A stretch of 9,718 nucleotides of DNA from Syntrophomonadaceae bacterium (GCA_031265005.1 JAISDD010000035.1:1-9718), one strand, 5' to 3'; shown: positions 1 through 7,142, counted from the first letter of the stretch. The notes: generated from the letters alone by a model not told the origin. Program-made: numbers and translations.

Positions 1-269
1 CCGGTAAATACTGGTTTGATACCGGCTTCAGCGAAAAATCCCTTTTCTTCGGCTATATAAGGAATATATAGACTGGTAGCGTCATAAATATCAGGAATTC
101 TTATTTCATAAACTTTTTCGCTTTCACTGGTGTCAGCGTTACCGTTTGAAGCAGAATCATTTTTTGAACAGCCGGCTATCGTAAGCCAACAAAAAGCCAT
201 AACCAATAATATTATTGTAATTCCCGCTTTTTTTCCCTGAAATTTGCAATTAAATCTCCTCTTCACCAT
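1..269 (-). CDS. ABC transporter substrate-binding lipoprotein, nitrate/sulfonate/taurine type (partial, N-terminus only)
   Basis: Only the first 89 codons are present; the gene runs off the left edge. The protein starts at the ATG at 269, placed 6 bases after AGGAGG. An ATG five bases upstream (274) meets a stop after one codon, so it is not the start. Residues 1-34 form a lipoprotein signal: basic start (MVKRR), hydrophobic stretch about 16-31, then a lipobox IAGC with the lipidated Cys at 34, followed by a Ser/Asn/Asp-rich linker. The first mature segment, IPYIAEEKGFFAEAGIKPVF, matches the opening of NMT1/SsuA/TauA-like binding proteins (an access to the membrane 'ekGfF.eaGi' motif). It lies 54 bases after the permease and would deliver substrate to it outside the membrane. 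The ATPase subunit is not in the window and may lie to the left. The ligand cannot be told from sequence; the operon suggests an organosulfur compound. Confidence 0.85.
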   Translation of the reverse strand, partial: MVKRRFNCKFQGKKAGITIILLVMAFCWLTIAGCSKNDSASNGNADTSESEKVYEIRIPDIYDATSLYIPYIAEEKGFFAEAGIKPVFT

Positions 270-323
270 CTCATACCTCCTATTTAATTTATTTTTTTAT
301 TTAATACTATTTGTTAAAACTCT

Positions 324-1130
324 CTAAGCCGCTGTTTGCCGCTCTTTCCAATAGGTTATCCTGCTTTCCAGTTTTACTAATAAAAAATTGATCAATACCC
401 CTAACACAGAAATACTTATTATACCTGCATACATCGTAGGTATCTCGTATTTCTGCTCCGAATAAAATATCAAAAACCCGATCCCTTTGCTGGCACCTAA
501 CATTTCAGCCGCCACCAAAATAATGGTTGCTACTCCGGCGCTGAGCCTAACGCCAGTCATTATTTCCGGCAGAGCCGCCGGAAGAATTACTTTCTTGAAA
601 AGGCCGATGACTGATATTCCCATCGAATTGGCTGATTTTATTAAAAGCGGATCCACATTTTTTACTCCGCTGATCGTACTGAGCAGAGCCGGCCATACAG
701 AACCCCAAAATACTATAGCCGCTTTTGAGGTCTCGCCCAGCCCAAAAACCAAGATAAAAACGGGGAACATCGCCAGCACTGAAGTATTGCGAAACATTTG
801 CAAAATCGGATCCAAAAACTGTTCCAGTTTTGAAAACCATCCCATAAAAATACCCAAAGGAATTGCTATAATAAGCGCTATAAAAAATCCTGTAGCGGTT
901 CTTTGCAAGCTTACAGCAATATGAACGAAAAGCTCTCCGCTTGAAATCAGTACTCCATATGCTTTAAGAACTGCGGTCACCGGCGGCAATATAAAAGCTT
1001 CCACCATTCCCAATCGCGCTATAAGCTCCCAAACCGCAAAGAAAAGAATAATAGCGGCAGATTTAGTAAATATTTGTTTTATCTTGTTAAACACAGCTTC
1101 ATTCACCCTTTGTTTTTCAATTAATGCCAC
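324..1130 (-). CDS. ABC transporter permease, SsuC/TauC/NrtB-like
   Basis: Inner-membrane channel subunit of an importer in the nitrate/sulfonate/taurine family, 268 residues, the usual length. Hydrophobic segments are visible at about 24-42, 82-98, 115-132, 136-153, 198-215 and 235-256. The cytoplasmic EAA loop that docks the ATPase lies at about 163-195 (SANSMG, then VILPAALPEI and the closing GVR), and is followed by the family's ASKGIGFLI motif at 213-221. The start is GTG at 1130, with AAGGA 7 bases upstream; the nearby ATG at 1135 is in another frame and stops after four codons. It begins 10 bases after the stop of the NifK-like gene, which strongly suggests co-transcription and probably translational coupling. 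The substrate is likely that of the neighbouring nitrogenase-like enzyme (inference). Family assignment is secure; substrate is not. Confidence 0.92.
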   Translation of the reverse strand: MALIEKQRVNEAVFNKIKQIFTKSAAIILFFAVWELIARLGMVEAFILPPVTAVLKAYGVLISSGELFVHIAVSLQRTATGFFIALIIAIPLGIFMGWFSKLEQFLDPILQMFRNTSVLAMFPVFILVFGLGETSKAAIVFWGSVWPALLSTISGVKNVDPLLIKSANSMGISVIGLFKKVILPAALPEIMTGVRLSAGVATIILVAAEMLGASKGIGFLIFYSEQKYEIPTMYAGIISISVLGVLINFLLVKLESRITYWKERQTAA

Positions 1131-1140
1131 TCCATCGTCC

Positions 1141-2493
1141 TTAATAGGGCATAATAAACTTAGTCATAAAATCTTCCAGCAGCGCGATGCCGCCTCCATA
1201 GCCGGCATAAGTATCATTTACCACCAGCCGTTCAAAAGCCGGATAACTAATGCTTAAATGAATTTGATTTTCTTCCTGAGCGGCAAACCTCTCCTGCGAG
1301 CTGGCTAATATGACCCGGTAATAAGCGGTCGCCAAATGTTTATTCAATTCGTAGTTATCAACCTCAAAAATCACTTTTGGTTTTACATTTGCTCTGAGAT
1401 CATTCAGCCTGGATAAAATAGTTTCTCTCACTTCTTCTGGAGGGTCATCGTTGATAACCACAATAGTTGGCGTAAAACCAGCCTCGTTCGCCAAAAAACG
1501 AACCACTCCTACGGCGGTAGCCGAATCAGCCACGGCGGCTATCGGTAAAGAGGTGGAAAACTGAGCGCAAACATCCCCGGCGATGTCCAATTCATAATAA
1601 GCCTGTCTTTCTTGCTGCTGAACATATTTGTTTATCCTTCTAGCCGGTAATTTCAATGCTTTTGATACTAAACGCACAAATTCGGTAGTATCTTGCGGGC
1701 CTACCGGCAGGTTGGGAAAACTCAAATAAGGAATCCCATATTTTTCTTCCAGCAATTTGGCCGGCCCTAAGCCGACCCAAGGCGAAACAACAATAGTCAA
1801 TTCTGCCGAAGACATTCTCCTTACCCCTTCAAGCCCGCTGAAATCACCTATGACTTGTGTCACATCCAAACCTATGCCCCGTAAAATATTTCCTATCTTG
1901 CTCAGGTTGCCGCGCCAAAATATATCTTGGTACGGAACAAAACCAAAAACATTTACTCGTCCTTTCACTATGTCCTGTTCCTTCGTAAGCTGATTTATAA
2001 GCGATTTTAAAGTTTCTTCATATCCTAAATAAGTATTACCGGCAAATCCGCTGGAATTCACATAAGCTACCGGAACTTCTTCTTCTGTGAATCCGCGTAC
2101 CACCGCTTCGATATCATCGCCGATCATTCCAGCAATACAACCATTAGCAACCATAAAAGCATCCCCGTCCATCAAATCAATAGTAGCCCTGATTTGCTGC
2201 GCCAAACGCTCTTCGCCGCCAAATACCACTTCTTTTTCCGACAAGTTAGATGAAGGCGTAATCATTCCATTGATGTAACCTATACCTTGATTACCTCCTC
2301 CTGAGCGAAACGAAAGCATCTGATTAGTTCCGCAGCCGGCACCGGCATGTATGATAGGAACGAAACGGTCAATATTCGTTATCACTGCCAGCGCTCCTCC
2401 TAAAGCGCAAGTATATTTAGGCGATTCCAGGCACTTGCTGTCTGTTTCTTTTTCTATTTTATTAGAAGTATTTTCCGCTGATCTAAGCGACAT
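1141..2493 (-). CDS. Nitrogenase-like catalytic component, NifK-like (beta-type) subunit
   Basis: 450 residues, in the nitrogenase component 1 superfamily. Three cysteines match the beta-side P-cluster ligands of NifK: C29 (KYTCALGG), C54 (GAGCGTN) and C119 (NGCIAGMIGDDIE). The C29-C54 spacing of 25 equals the spacing of Cys70 and Cys95 in Azotobacter NifK. SEKEVVFGGEERL at 85-97 and the NSSGFAGNTYLGYE segment at 146-159 are also typical of the K/N side. It is shorter than true NifK (about 520) and lacks the long N-terminal extension. It should pair with the NifD-like protein just upstream, 32 bases away. AAGGG lies 7 bases before the ATG. No match to the chlorophyllide reductase type is favoured, since the six-cysteine P-cluster set is complete across the two subunits. 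A scaffold role (NifN-like) cannot be excluded, but location in an uptake/cysteine operon favours an enzyme. Confidence 0.88.
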   Translation of the reverse strand: MSLRSAENTSNKIEKETDSKCLESPKYTCALGGALAVITNIDRFVPIIHAGAGCGTNQMLSFRSGGGNQGIGYINGMITPSSNLSEKEVVFGGEERLAQQIRATIDLMDGDAFMVANGCIAGMIGDDIEAVVRGFTEEEVPVAYVNSSGFAGNTYLGYEETLKSLINQLTKEQDIVKGRVNVFGFVPYQDIFWRGNLSKIGNILRGIGLDVTQVIGDFSGLEGVRRMSSAELTIVVSPWVGLGPAKLLEEKYGIPYLSFPNLPVGPQDTTEFVRLVSKALKLPARRINKYVQQQERQAYYELDIAGDVCAQFSTSLPIAAVADSATAVGVVRFLANEAGFTPTIVVINDDPPEEVRETILSRLNDLRANVKPKVIFEVDNYELNKHLATAYYRVILASSQERFAAQEENQIHLSISYPAFERLVVNDTYAGYGGGIALLEDFMTKFIMPY

Positions 2494-2525
2494 TTTTCAT
2501 CCCTTCTTTTCATCGCGTCATTTCA

Positions 2526-4040
2526 TCATTGACGGGCATAAGCTAATATGTCATCTTGTTCGTACCACCATTTTTTATAAGGCGCCGGACGCTTTTCGTG
2601 CAAAGTCTTATTCAAGGAAGGATTATTCAAAGCCCGCTGTATAATAAATCCGTAATTCAATAACCCTTTAAAAGCAAACTGATTGGATTGTATGGAAAAA
2701 TCAGAACGAAACGAATGATTTCGTACATGGCTGCCGTCCCGTTTGTATAATCCCATGAACGGGCATCCGGTATATAAATCAGGCTTCATCCTGTTCAGCA
2801 TATGACTTTGCTCAAAGGGCTGTACATCCGAAGCGTGTACTTCAAAATCGCCTATTTGTTCATAAACGCTTTGCAGTTCTTCCATTATGAAAGGATCTAA
2901 CTCCAAAGTATTAACGGCCGCCACATTCATACCTAACTCAGCGGCAAATTTAGGAATAAACACTGCCCGGGCTTGTCCGGCAGAAACAAAAATACTCGAA
3001 TCTTTCCCTTTGAACGTCTTTTTAAATTCTTCCAGCTGCGGCAATACTTGCGCCTTTTCTTCTTTTATCAGCTGTTCCACTTCTTTTTCTTTACCTGTGT
3101 ATTTAGCAATATTGCGGAACCAAATTTCCGTATATTCTATCCCCAACGGCGCCGGCTCTCTGAAAAACGGCACTCCGAATTTTTCATACAGAGCGTTTTG
3201 CAAATAAAATCCGTAGGATGGACATGTCGGCGCTGTAACAGCGGCTTCAGATATTTCAAACAACTCCTCTGTGCTGGCAAAATCTGGAATAAATCTGGGT
3301 CGCAAGCCGATTTTGGTAAATAAACGGGTCAATTCCACTCTATCTGCCCAGGTTACACTGAAAGGCGCGATGATATTTACCAAATCTTTTTGCTTTTTCT
3401 TCGGCGGCTTTACTAGATATTTGACAATCGCGTGCGCTGTCGCGTCAAAAGCCGACTGCGAAATTTGTGAACGGAAACCTTCACAATGAATTGGTATCAG
3501 GCGCGCTTCAATGTCCGGCTGCATAGATTCTACTATTCCCTCAATATCGTCTCCCATCACTCCAGATGCGCAAGAAGTAGCGATAACAATAGATTTAGGA
3601 TTGTAGCGCTGAACCGAAGTTTCTATTGCCTGCCGCAGTTTTTTTTCACCTCCGAACACAATATCTTGTTCCGTCAAATTACTGCTTATAATATTTAATT
3701 GAAAATTAGGCCGCTGCAATTGTATCGGCACATTACGATAAATCTCGCGGTATCCGTAAGAACCTTGTGCGCATCCGACCGGCCCGTGTATAATAAGCGC
3801 TGAATCGCGAATGGTCAAAATACGGTTTACAGTTTGGGTGAGTAAGCATTGAGAGGCTTGCTCGAACGAACGGTTATGCCATTCTAACGGATTTCCGGTG
3901 TTCACTTTGTCCAACAGTTCACTTACTTTGCCGGAATACGCTTTGATGCTTCCCATGCTGTCTTCCCGTTTAGGACTGGTGTCATTGTCTATGTTCACTT
4001 TTTTATATTCAAATTTAGCCATTAGTAAAACTTCTTTCAT
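2526..4040 (-). CDS. Nitrogenase-like catalytic component, NifD-like (alpha-type) subunit
   Basis: 504 residues from the ATG at 4040, which lies two bases after the nifH-like stop; a second ATG at 4022 (MAKFEYKK) is also possible. The upstream in-frame codons overlap nifH and are not needed. P-cluster ligands of the alpha side are present: C65 (ASQCLLT), C90 (HGPVGCAQGSYG) and C157 (ATSCASGVMGDDIE). EQDIVFGGEKKL at 124-135 and HCEGFRSQISQS at 185-196 are hallmark NifD segments. C273 (APTCPSYG, before NALYEKFGVPF) aligns with the cofactor-binding Cys275 of NifD, and H442 in RNHSFRSD is a candidate for the cofactor-binding His, though the residues around it differ. The enzyme should accept electrons from the NifH-like protein and reduce a substrate at an iron-sulfur cofactor. 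Relatives outside nitrogen fixation include methylthio-alkane reductase; the actual substrate is unknown. Confidence 0.9.
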   Translation of the reverse strand: MKEVLLMAKFEYKKVNIDNDTSPKREDSMGSIKAYSGKVSELLDKVNTGNPLEWHNRSFEQASQCLLTQTVNRILTIRDSALIIHGPVGCAQGSYGYREIYRNVPIQLQRPNFQLNIISSNLTEQDIVFGGEKKLRQAIETSVQRYNPKSIVIATSCASGVMGDDIEGIVESMQPDIEARLIPIHCEGFRSQISQSAFDATAHAIVKYLVKPPKKKQKDLVNIIAPFSVTWADRVELTRLFTKIGLRPRFIPDFASTEELFEISEAAVTAPTCPSYGFYLQNALYEKFGVPFFREPAPLGIEYTEIWFRNIAKYTGKEKEVEQLIKEEKAQVLPQLEEFKKTFKGKDSSIFVSAGQARAVFIPKFAAELGMNVAAVNTLELDPFIMEELQSVYEQIGDFEVHASDVQPFEQSHMLNRMKPDLYTGCPFMGLYKRDGSHVRNHSFRSDFSIQSNQFAFKGLLNYGFIIQRALNNPSLNKTLHEKRPAPYKKWWYEQDDILAYARQ

Positions 4041-4042
4041 TT

Positions 4043-4918
4043 TTAAATTTTCTCCGCCGCGCTGCGCACTTCTCCTGACTGTAAGGCTAAAAGAGTTTCC
4101 CCCCATTTAGCTGCCCAATTTCTTAATTCCTCTATCCCTAACGGTTCCGGAACTTTAGATTCTGTATGGTTAGCGATTTTTTCCGCCAACTTTTTGTAAA
4201 CCTGCGCCTGTTTAGAATCCGGAGCAGCCTCCACAGTAGTTTTTCCCTGCAACTCGCTTTGCGTAACCGTCACGGAACGCGGGATATATTCTACTACCTG
4301 CGTCTTTGTAACATCTACAAAATCGTCAACTATATCCTTAGCGTAAGGTTCATTTATGGAATTGGCTATAACTCCTCCCAACAGCGCGCCCCCACTATTA
4401 GAATATTTATGGATACCTTTAAATAAATTATTAGCGGCAAAAATAGCCATGAAGTCGGCTGAAGAAACTGTAAATACATGTTCCGCTATCCCTTCGCGAA
4501 TCGGAACGGCGAAACCGCCGCAAACCACATCTCCCAAGACATCATAAATTACATAGTCCAGATCATATTCTTCAAATACTTTCTTTTGCTTAAAAAGCTG
4601 AACAGCCGTTATGATACCGCGCCCTGCGCATCCTACCCCCGGCGCCGGCCCTCCTGCTTCTACGCAATAGATTCCGTTAAACCCTTCAAATATCACCTCC
4701 TCAGGCTTCACCACATTTTTTTCACGCAAAGTATCCAATACTGTAGGGATATAAGTGCCACCTCTTAAAGTGTTGGTCGAATCGCTTTTAGGATCACAGC
4801 CAAATTGCATAACTTTATATCCTGCCACAGACAACGCCGCGCTTATATTTGAGGTAGTAGTAGATTTGCCTATGCCGCCTTTGCCATAAATGGCTATTTG
4901 TGTTAATTTTTTTGACAT
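4043..4918 (-). CDS. Nitrogenase-like iron protein (NifH-like ATP-dependent reductase)
   Basis: 291 residues, full length for the NifH/BchL/MarH family. It is a homodimeric ATPase that carries a 4Fe-4S cluster and passes electrons to the NifDK-like pair. Visible motifs: Walker [10 protein letters not shown] (12-20), switch I CDPKSDST (41-48), cluster ligands C97 (GVGCAGRG) and C133 (DVVCGGFA), and switch II YDVLGD (125-130). R100, the ADP-ribosylation arginine of NifH, is kept. The start is the ATG at 4918; the longer reading begins with a TTG that lies inside the GGAGAGG ribosome binding site and is rejected. GGAGAGG is about 12 bases from the ATG, rather far. The gene follows yezD after 120 bases holding a terminator-like hairpin, and precedes nifD-like by two bases. 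Without nifE, nifN, nifB or nifV in view, nitrogen fixation is unlikely from this locus. Confidence 0.94.
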   Translation of the reverse strand: MSKKLTQIAIYGKGGIGKSTTTSNISAALSVAGYKVMQFGCDPKSDSTNTLRGGTYIPTVLDTLREKNVVKPEEVIFEGFNGIYCVEAGGPAPGVGCAGRGIITAVQLFKQKKVFEEYDLDYVIYDVLGDVVCGGFAVPIREGIAEHVFTVSSADFMAIFAANNLFKGIHKYSNSGGALLGGVIANSINEPYAKDIVDDFVDVTKTQVVEYIPRSVTVTQSELQGKTTVEAAPDSKQAQVYKKLAEKIANHTESKVPEPLGIEELRNWAAKWGETLLALQSGEVRSAAEKI

Positions 4919-4937
4919 TTTTATAATTATCCTCTCC

Positions 4938-5001
4938 AAAAAAATGACCAGTAAAAAAGAGCAAAACTAATCTCGTCAGTTCTATCTCCAGTTTACTGGT
5001 C
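4938..5001 (-). terminator. Terminator-like hairpin between yezD and nifH-like (candidate attenuator)
   Basis: On the minus strand a perfect 10-bp stem, GACCAGTAAA (5001-4992) with TTTACTGGTC (4955-4946), is followed by one A and seven T (4944-4938). The loop is 36 bases. The T run ends exactly where the nifH-like GGAGAGG begins, so no promoter fits between the terminator and the gene, and its mRNA must pass through this structure. The 5' arm can instead pair locally as CCAG-TAAA-CTGG (5000-4989), which would break the terminator stem, so a two-state switch is possible. Structure is seen; regulation is inferred. Confidence 0.6.
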
Positions 5002-5038
5002 GATATTTATGTAAAATAAGTGTTTGAGGCAACGATCG

Positions 5039-5386
5039 TTATTTGATTTTTATTTTTTCATTCTTTTCAATTTGAACCACTTTGCCATCATGTATATGCA
5101 AAGTAACAGAACCAAATTTTATGCTTTCTATATAAGAACGCAACAACTCCAAGTCTTTATTGGAAATAATTTCTTTCAGATTGCTATTATTCTCCTCGTT
5201 CATTTTAATACCCCACTGCCGTTCAAAAAAACTTCCCTTATTAAAATCTTCTTTAACATTGATTTGCATTATAAAATTATCTTGTTTAATAATAGCTATA
5301 GATCCGTTTTTAACCTGAATCAAATTTTTCATAAGTATAGGAAAGTAGTAATTGCAACAATTAATAAATCTGCTGTGCGTCTTCAT
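5039..5386 (-). CDS. yezD: YezD-family (DUF2292) small protein with an unusual N-terminal extension
   Basis: The C-terminal 54 residues carry the DUF2292 signature: a helix (KDLELLRSYIESI) followed by KFGSVTLHIHDGKVVQIEKN and a basic tail. YezD proteins are normally about 55-65 residues and are found near sulfur-assimilation genes; their biochemical role is not known. Here the reading frame is open further upstream: the ATG at 5386, after GGGAGAGG, gives 115 residues, whereas the ATG at 5203 (MNEENNSN), after a weak GGGG, gives the family's usual length. I chose 5386 because its ribosome binding site is better, but both are possible, even as two products. The extension includes two adjacent cysteines (INCCNYYF) at residues 9-16. 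The gene starts 54 bases after cysK and sits before the nitrogenase-like genes, tying the operon to sulfur metabolism. Confidence 0.7.
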   Translation of the reverse strand: MKTHSRFINCCNYYFPILMKNLIQVKNGSIAIIKQDNFIMQINVKEDFNKGSFFERQWGIKMNEENNSNLKEIISNKDLELLRSYIESIKFGSVTLHIHDGKVVQIEKNEKIKIK

Positions 5387-5440
5387 AATTACCTCTCCCA
5401 TAATTTCCGCTAGTTCAACATACACTCGTCAAAGCAAAAA

Positions 5441-6379
5441 CTATTCTAAATTAAATAAAGCAGTCGATAAATATCGTTCACCGGTATCAGGCAGCAGCAC
5501 CACTATCACTTTGCCTTTATTTTCCGGTCTCTTAGCGATTTCCGTAGCGGCAAAAGCAGCCGCGCCCGATGAAATACCAACCAGCAATCCTTCCGTCTTG
5601 GCCAAAACACGAGCTGTTTCAAAAGCTTCCTCATTCTTGACCTTGAAAATCTCATCAATAACTTTTATATTCAGCACTGAAGGAACAAACCCGGCGCCGA
5701 TCCCCTGAATTTTATGCGGCCCGGAAACTCCTTCGGACAAAACCGGAGAATCGAACGGTTCCACCGCCACAATTTGCGTTTCCGGTTTTTTCTGTTTTAA
5801 AACCTCGCCTACTCCGGTTATGGTTCCGCCGGTACCTACTCCGCCTACAAAAATATCAACTTTACCATCGGTATCGTTCCACACTTCAACAGCTGTCGTC
5901 AGCCTGTGTATCTGTGGGTTGGCCGGATTGTCAAACTGTGCGGGAATATATGAGTTAGCAGTCTCAGCTTGCAATTCGTTAGCTCTGGCTATAGCTCCTT
6001 TCATTCCATTAGCGCCCGGGGTCAGCACCAATTCCGCTCCCAGCGCTTTCAAAAGATTTCTTCTCTCAATACTCATAGTATCAGGCATAGTAAGAAGTAA
6101 TTTGTAACCTTTTGCCGCCGCCACAAAAGCTAATGCGACCCCGGTATTTCCACTGGTAGGTTCAATCAAAACCGTATCTTTGTTAATGAGTCCCTTATCT
6201 TCCGCGTCTTTAATCAAAGCATATCCAATACGGTCTTTTACCGAAGACAAAGGATTAAAATACTCCAGTTTCGCAATAACTTTGGCGCCTAACTGATTTT
6301 GCTCGTTGTAATTCGACAATTCCAACAGAGGGGTGTTTCCGATTAAGTCAGTTAACTTGTTCGCGATTTTTGTTGACAT
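5441..6379 (-). CDS. cysK: Cysteine synthase (O-acetylserine sulfhydrylase)
   Basis: 312 residues, full length. It is a PLP enzyme of the cytosol that joins sulfide to O-acetylserine to make cysteine. Lys48 in NPLSSVKDR is the PLP lysine. TSGNTG (75-80) is the substrate and sulfide loop, GGVGTGGT (179-186) binds the PLP phosphate, and GISSGAAA (268-275) carries the pyridine-binding Ser. The ATG at 6379 follows AGGAGG by 10 bases. It is the first gene after a strong promoter and an Rrf2-type operator, so it likely heads the whole operon. In Bacillus and Staphylococcus CysK also binds the Rrf2 repressor CymR, so this copy may take part in its own control (inference). A cystathionine beta-synthase or a thiol-using homologue is less likely, given the classical motifs and lack of extra domains. 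That it lies beside a nitrogenase-like reductase suggests that the released sulfur is sulfide. Confidence 0.95.
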   Translation of the reverse strand: MSTKIANKLTDLIGNTPLLELSNYNEQNQLGAKVIAKLEYFNPLSSVKDRIGYALIKDAEDKGLINKDTVLIEPTSGNTGVALAFVAAAKGYKLLLTMPDTMSIERRNLLKALGAELVLTPGANGMKGAIARANELQAETANSYIPAQFDNPANPQIHRLTTAVEVWNDTDGKVDIFVGGVGTGGTITGVGEVLKQKKPETQIVAVEPFDSPVLSEGVSGPHKIQGIGAGFVPSVLNIKVIDEIFKVKNEEAFETARVLAKTEGLLVGISSGAAAFAATEIAKRPENKGKVIVVLLPDTGERYLSTALFNLE

Positions 6380-6389
6380 ACTCTTTATT

Positions 6390-6395
6390 CCTCCT
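6390..6395 (-). promoter_or_regulatory. Ribosome binding site of cysK
   Basis: Perfect AGGAGG on the minus strand, 10 bases before the cysK ATG at 6379. It fixes the start against longer open frames that overlap the promoter. Confidence 0.85.
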
Positions 6396-6434
6396 AAATT
6401 TTTTTCTTACACAGCCACTTTCATTTTTCATACT

Positions 6435-6457
6435 ATACCTATCTATATGATAGGTAT
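6435..6457. promoter_or_regulatory. Rrf2-family (CymR/IscR-like) operator overlapping the cysK promoter start site
   Basis: Perfect 9-bp inverted repeat ATACCTATC / GATAGGTAT with a 5-base centre. It begins one base after the -10 box and covers the expected transcription start, an ideal place for repression. The ATAcc...ggTAT outline is shared by several Rrf2-family sites, such as type 1 IscR boxes. CymR, the Rrf2 cysteine regulator of Firmicutes, is the most likely candidate because the first gene is cysK. The palindrome is seen; the regulator is inferred and no regulator gene is in the window. Confidence 0.65.
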
Positions 6458-6458
6458 T

Positions 6459-6487
6459 ATGATAATAGTACTTTTGTTTTTTGTCAA
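6459..6487 (-). promoter_or_regulatory. Sigma-A promoter of the cysK/nitrogenase-like operon
   Basis: On the minus strand TTGACA (6487-6482), a 17-base spacer and TATCAT (6464-6459): a perfect -35 and a 5 of 6 match at -10. Transcription would start near 6452, inside the palindromic operator, leaving a leader of only about 70 bases, too short for a typical riboswitch. Confidence 0.85.
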
Positions 6488-6528
6488 CACTTATTTTATT
6501 TTTAATTTGATTTTTGTGTGTTGTATAA

Positions 6529-6738
6529 TTAATTGTCGTTATTAAGAAAGAGACAGTCAAGGGATGGCCGGCAATTTAAAACCTCGCAAATACGCGAGAG
6601 CGTATTTACAGCGCCGCTTTTATCCTGACTCAGGCTGGACATCAGTCAAGGACTCCATTTTGCGGTTTCTTTCAAATCGCGCTTTTTCATTTCTTTATTA
6701 TCTTTAGGAACGATGCCGTCTTCGTGATGAAAAAGCCT
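6529..6738 (-). pseudogene. Decayed XRE-family (HTH_26/YozG-like) regulator
   Basis: No intact gene exists here, but one minus-strand frame reads like the helix-turn-helix proteins of the HTH_26 group. KEMKKRDLKETAKWS is followed, after a TGA at 6646-6648, by SSLSQDKSGAVNTLSRICEV and LNCRP. In intact relatives this is '..gMKkkDLreaagiS..tlakL.kde.vs.dvLvkICeaLnC...d'. Frame is kept on both sides of the stop, so a nonsense mutation is more likely than an indel. Further upstream the same frame is closed by a TAA at 6739-6741, and beyond that continues in an unrecognised stretch (LSWPRLVGDCAKVFNLPREK) to about 6890. The remnant ends 42 bases before the cysK -35 box and is on the same strand. Family identity is from motif reading only; it might alternatively be part of a larger decayed gene. 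Confidence 0.55.
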
Positions 6739-7086
6739 TTAGCAAACCGCCACAGTTATTGTAGATTTTTCGGTATTTTTCAGGAACAAGTTTTTTTCAC
6801 GCGGTAAATTAAAAACCTTAGCACAATCCCCAACTAATCGCGGCCACGAGAGTCTCGTTTCAGTTTCCTTCTTACCAATATATTCCAGGCGTTAGTTTGA
6901 AATTAATGAATAGTTACATTTGAAATAAAATGTACGGAAGTACGAAATTAAGATGAATCAGATGGTATTTTCGCGGGAGCGGCAATCATGGAGGGCAGTC
7001 CATTTGACATCATATACAATCAAAATATGTATTTTATCTCACTCACGGACTCGTCACTGGTGCGAGAGGCGATACAGCATTTCTTC

Positions 7087-7109
7087 AAAAAATCCAGTAA
7101 AATTACTGG
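7087..7109 (-). terminator. Rho-independent terminator of the BglII-like endonuclease gene
   Basis: On the minus strand CCAGTAA-TT-TTACTGG (7109-7094) is followed by ATTTTTT (7093-7087). It folds as six base pairs with a four-base loop. It lies 33 bases past the endonuclease stop. A 52-codon plus-strand frame (6988-7146) runs across it and is therefore doubted. The stem core resembles that of the nifH-like attenuator, probably by chance. Confidence 0.65.
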
Positions 7110-7142
7110 TTGCAGGGCAGTAAACAGACAATATAGTTGTCT

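Noticed and set aside
4919..4939. Longer NifH-like start (TTG at 4939)
   Set aside because: The TTG lies in the GGAGAGG ribosome binding site itself, and the conserved family start is at MSKKLTQ.
4919..5038. NifA/sigma-54 control of the nifH-like gene
   Set aside because: No -24/-12 pair (TGGCAC-n5-TTGCW) and no TGT-n10-ACA activator site were seen.
6380..6560. Riboswitch or T-box before cysK
   Set aside because: The predicted leader is only about 70 bases and shows no T-box or SAM-riboswitch elements.
6588..6607. AAATACGC-GAGA-GCGTATTT hairpin
   Set aside because: A perfect 8-bp stem, but it falls in the codons of the decayed regulator and has no T run; kept only as a curiosity.
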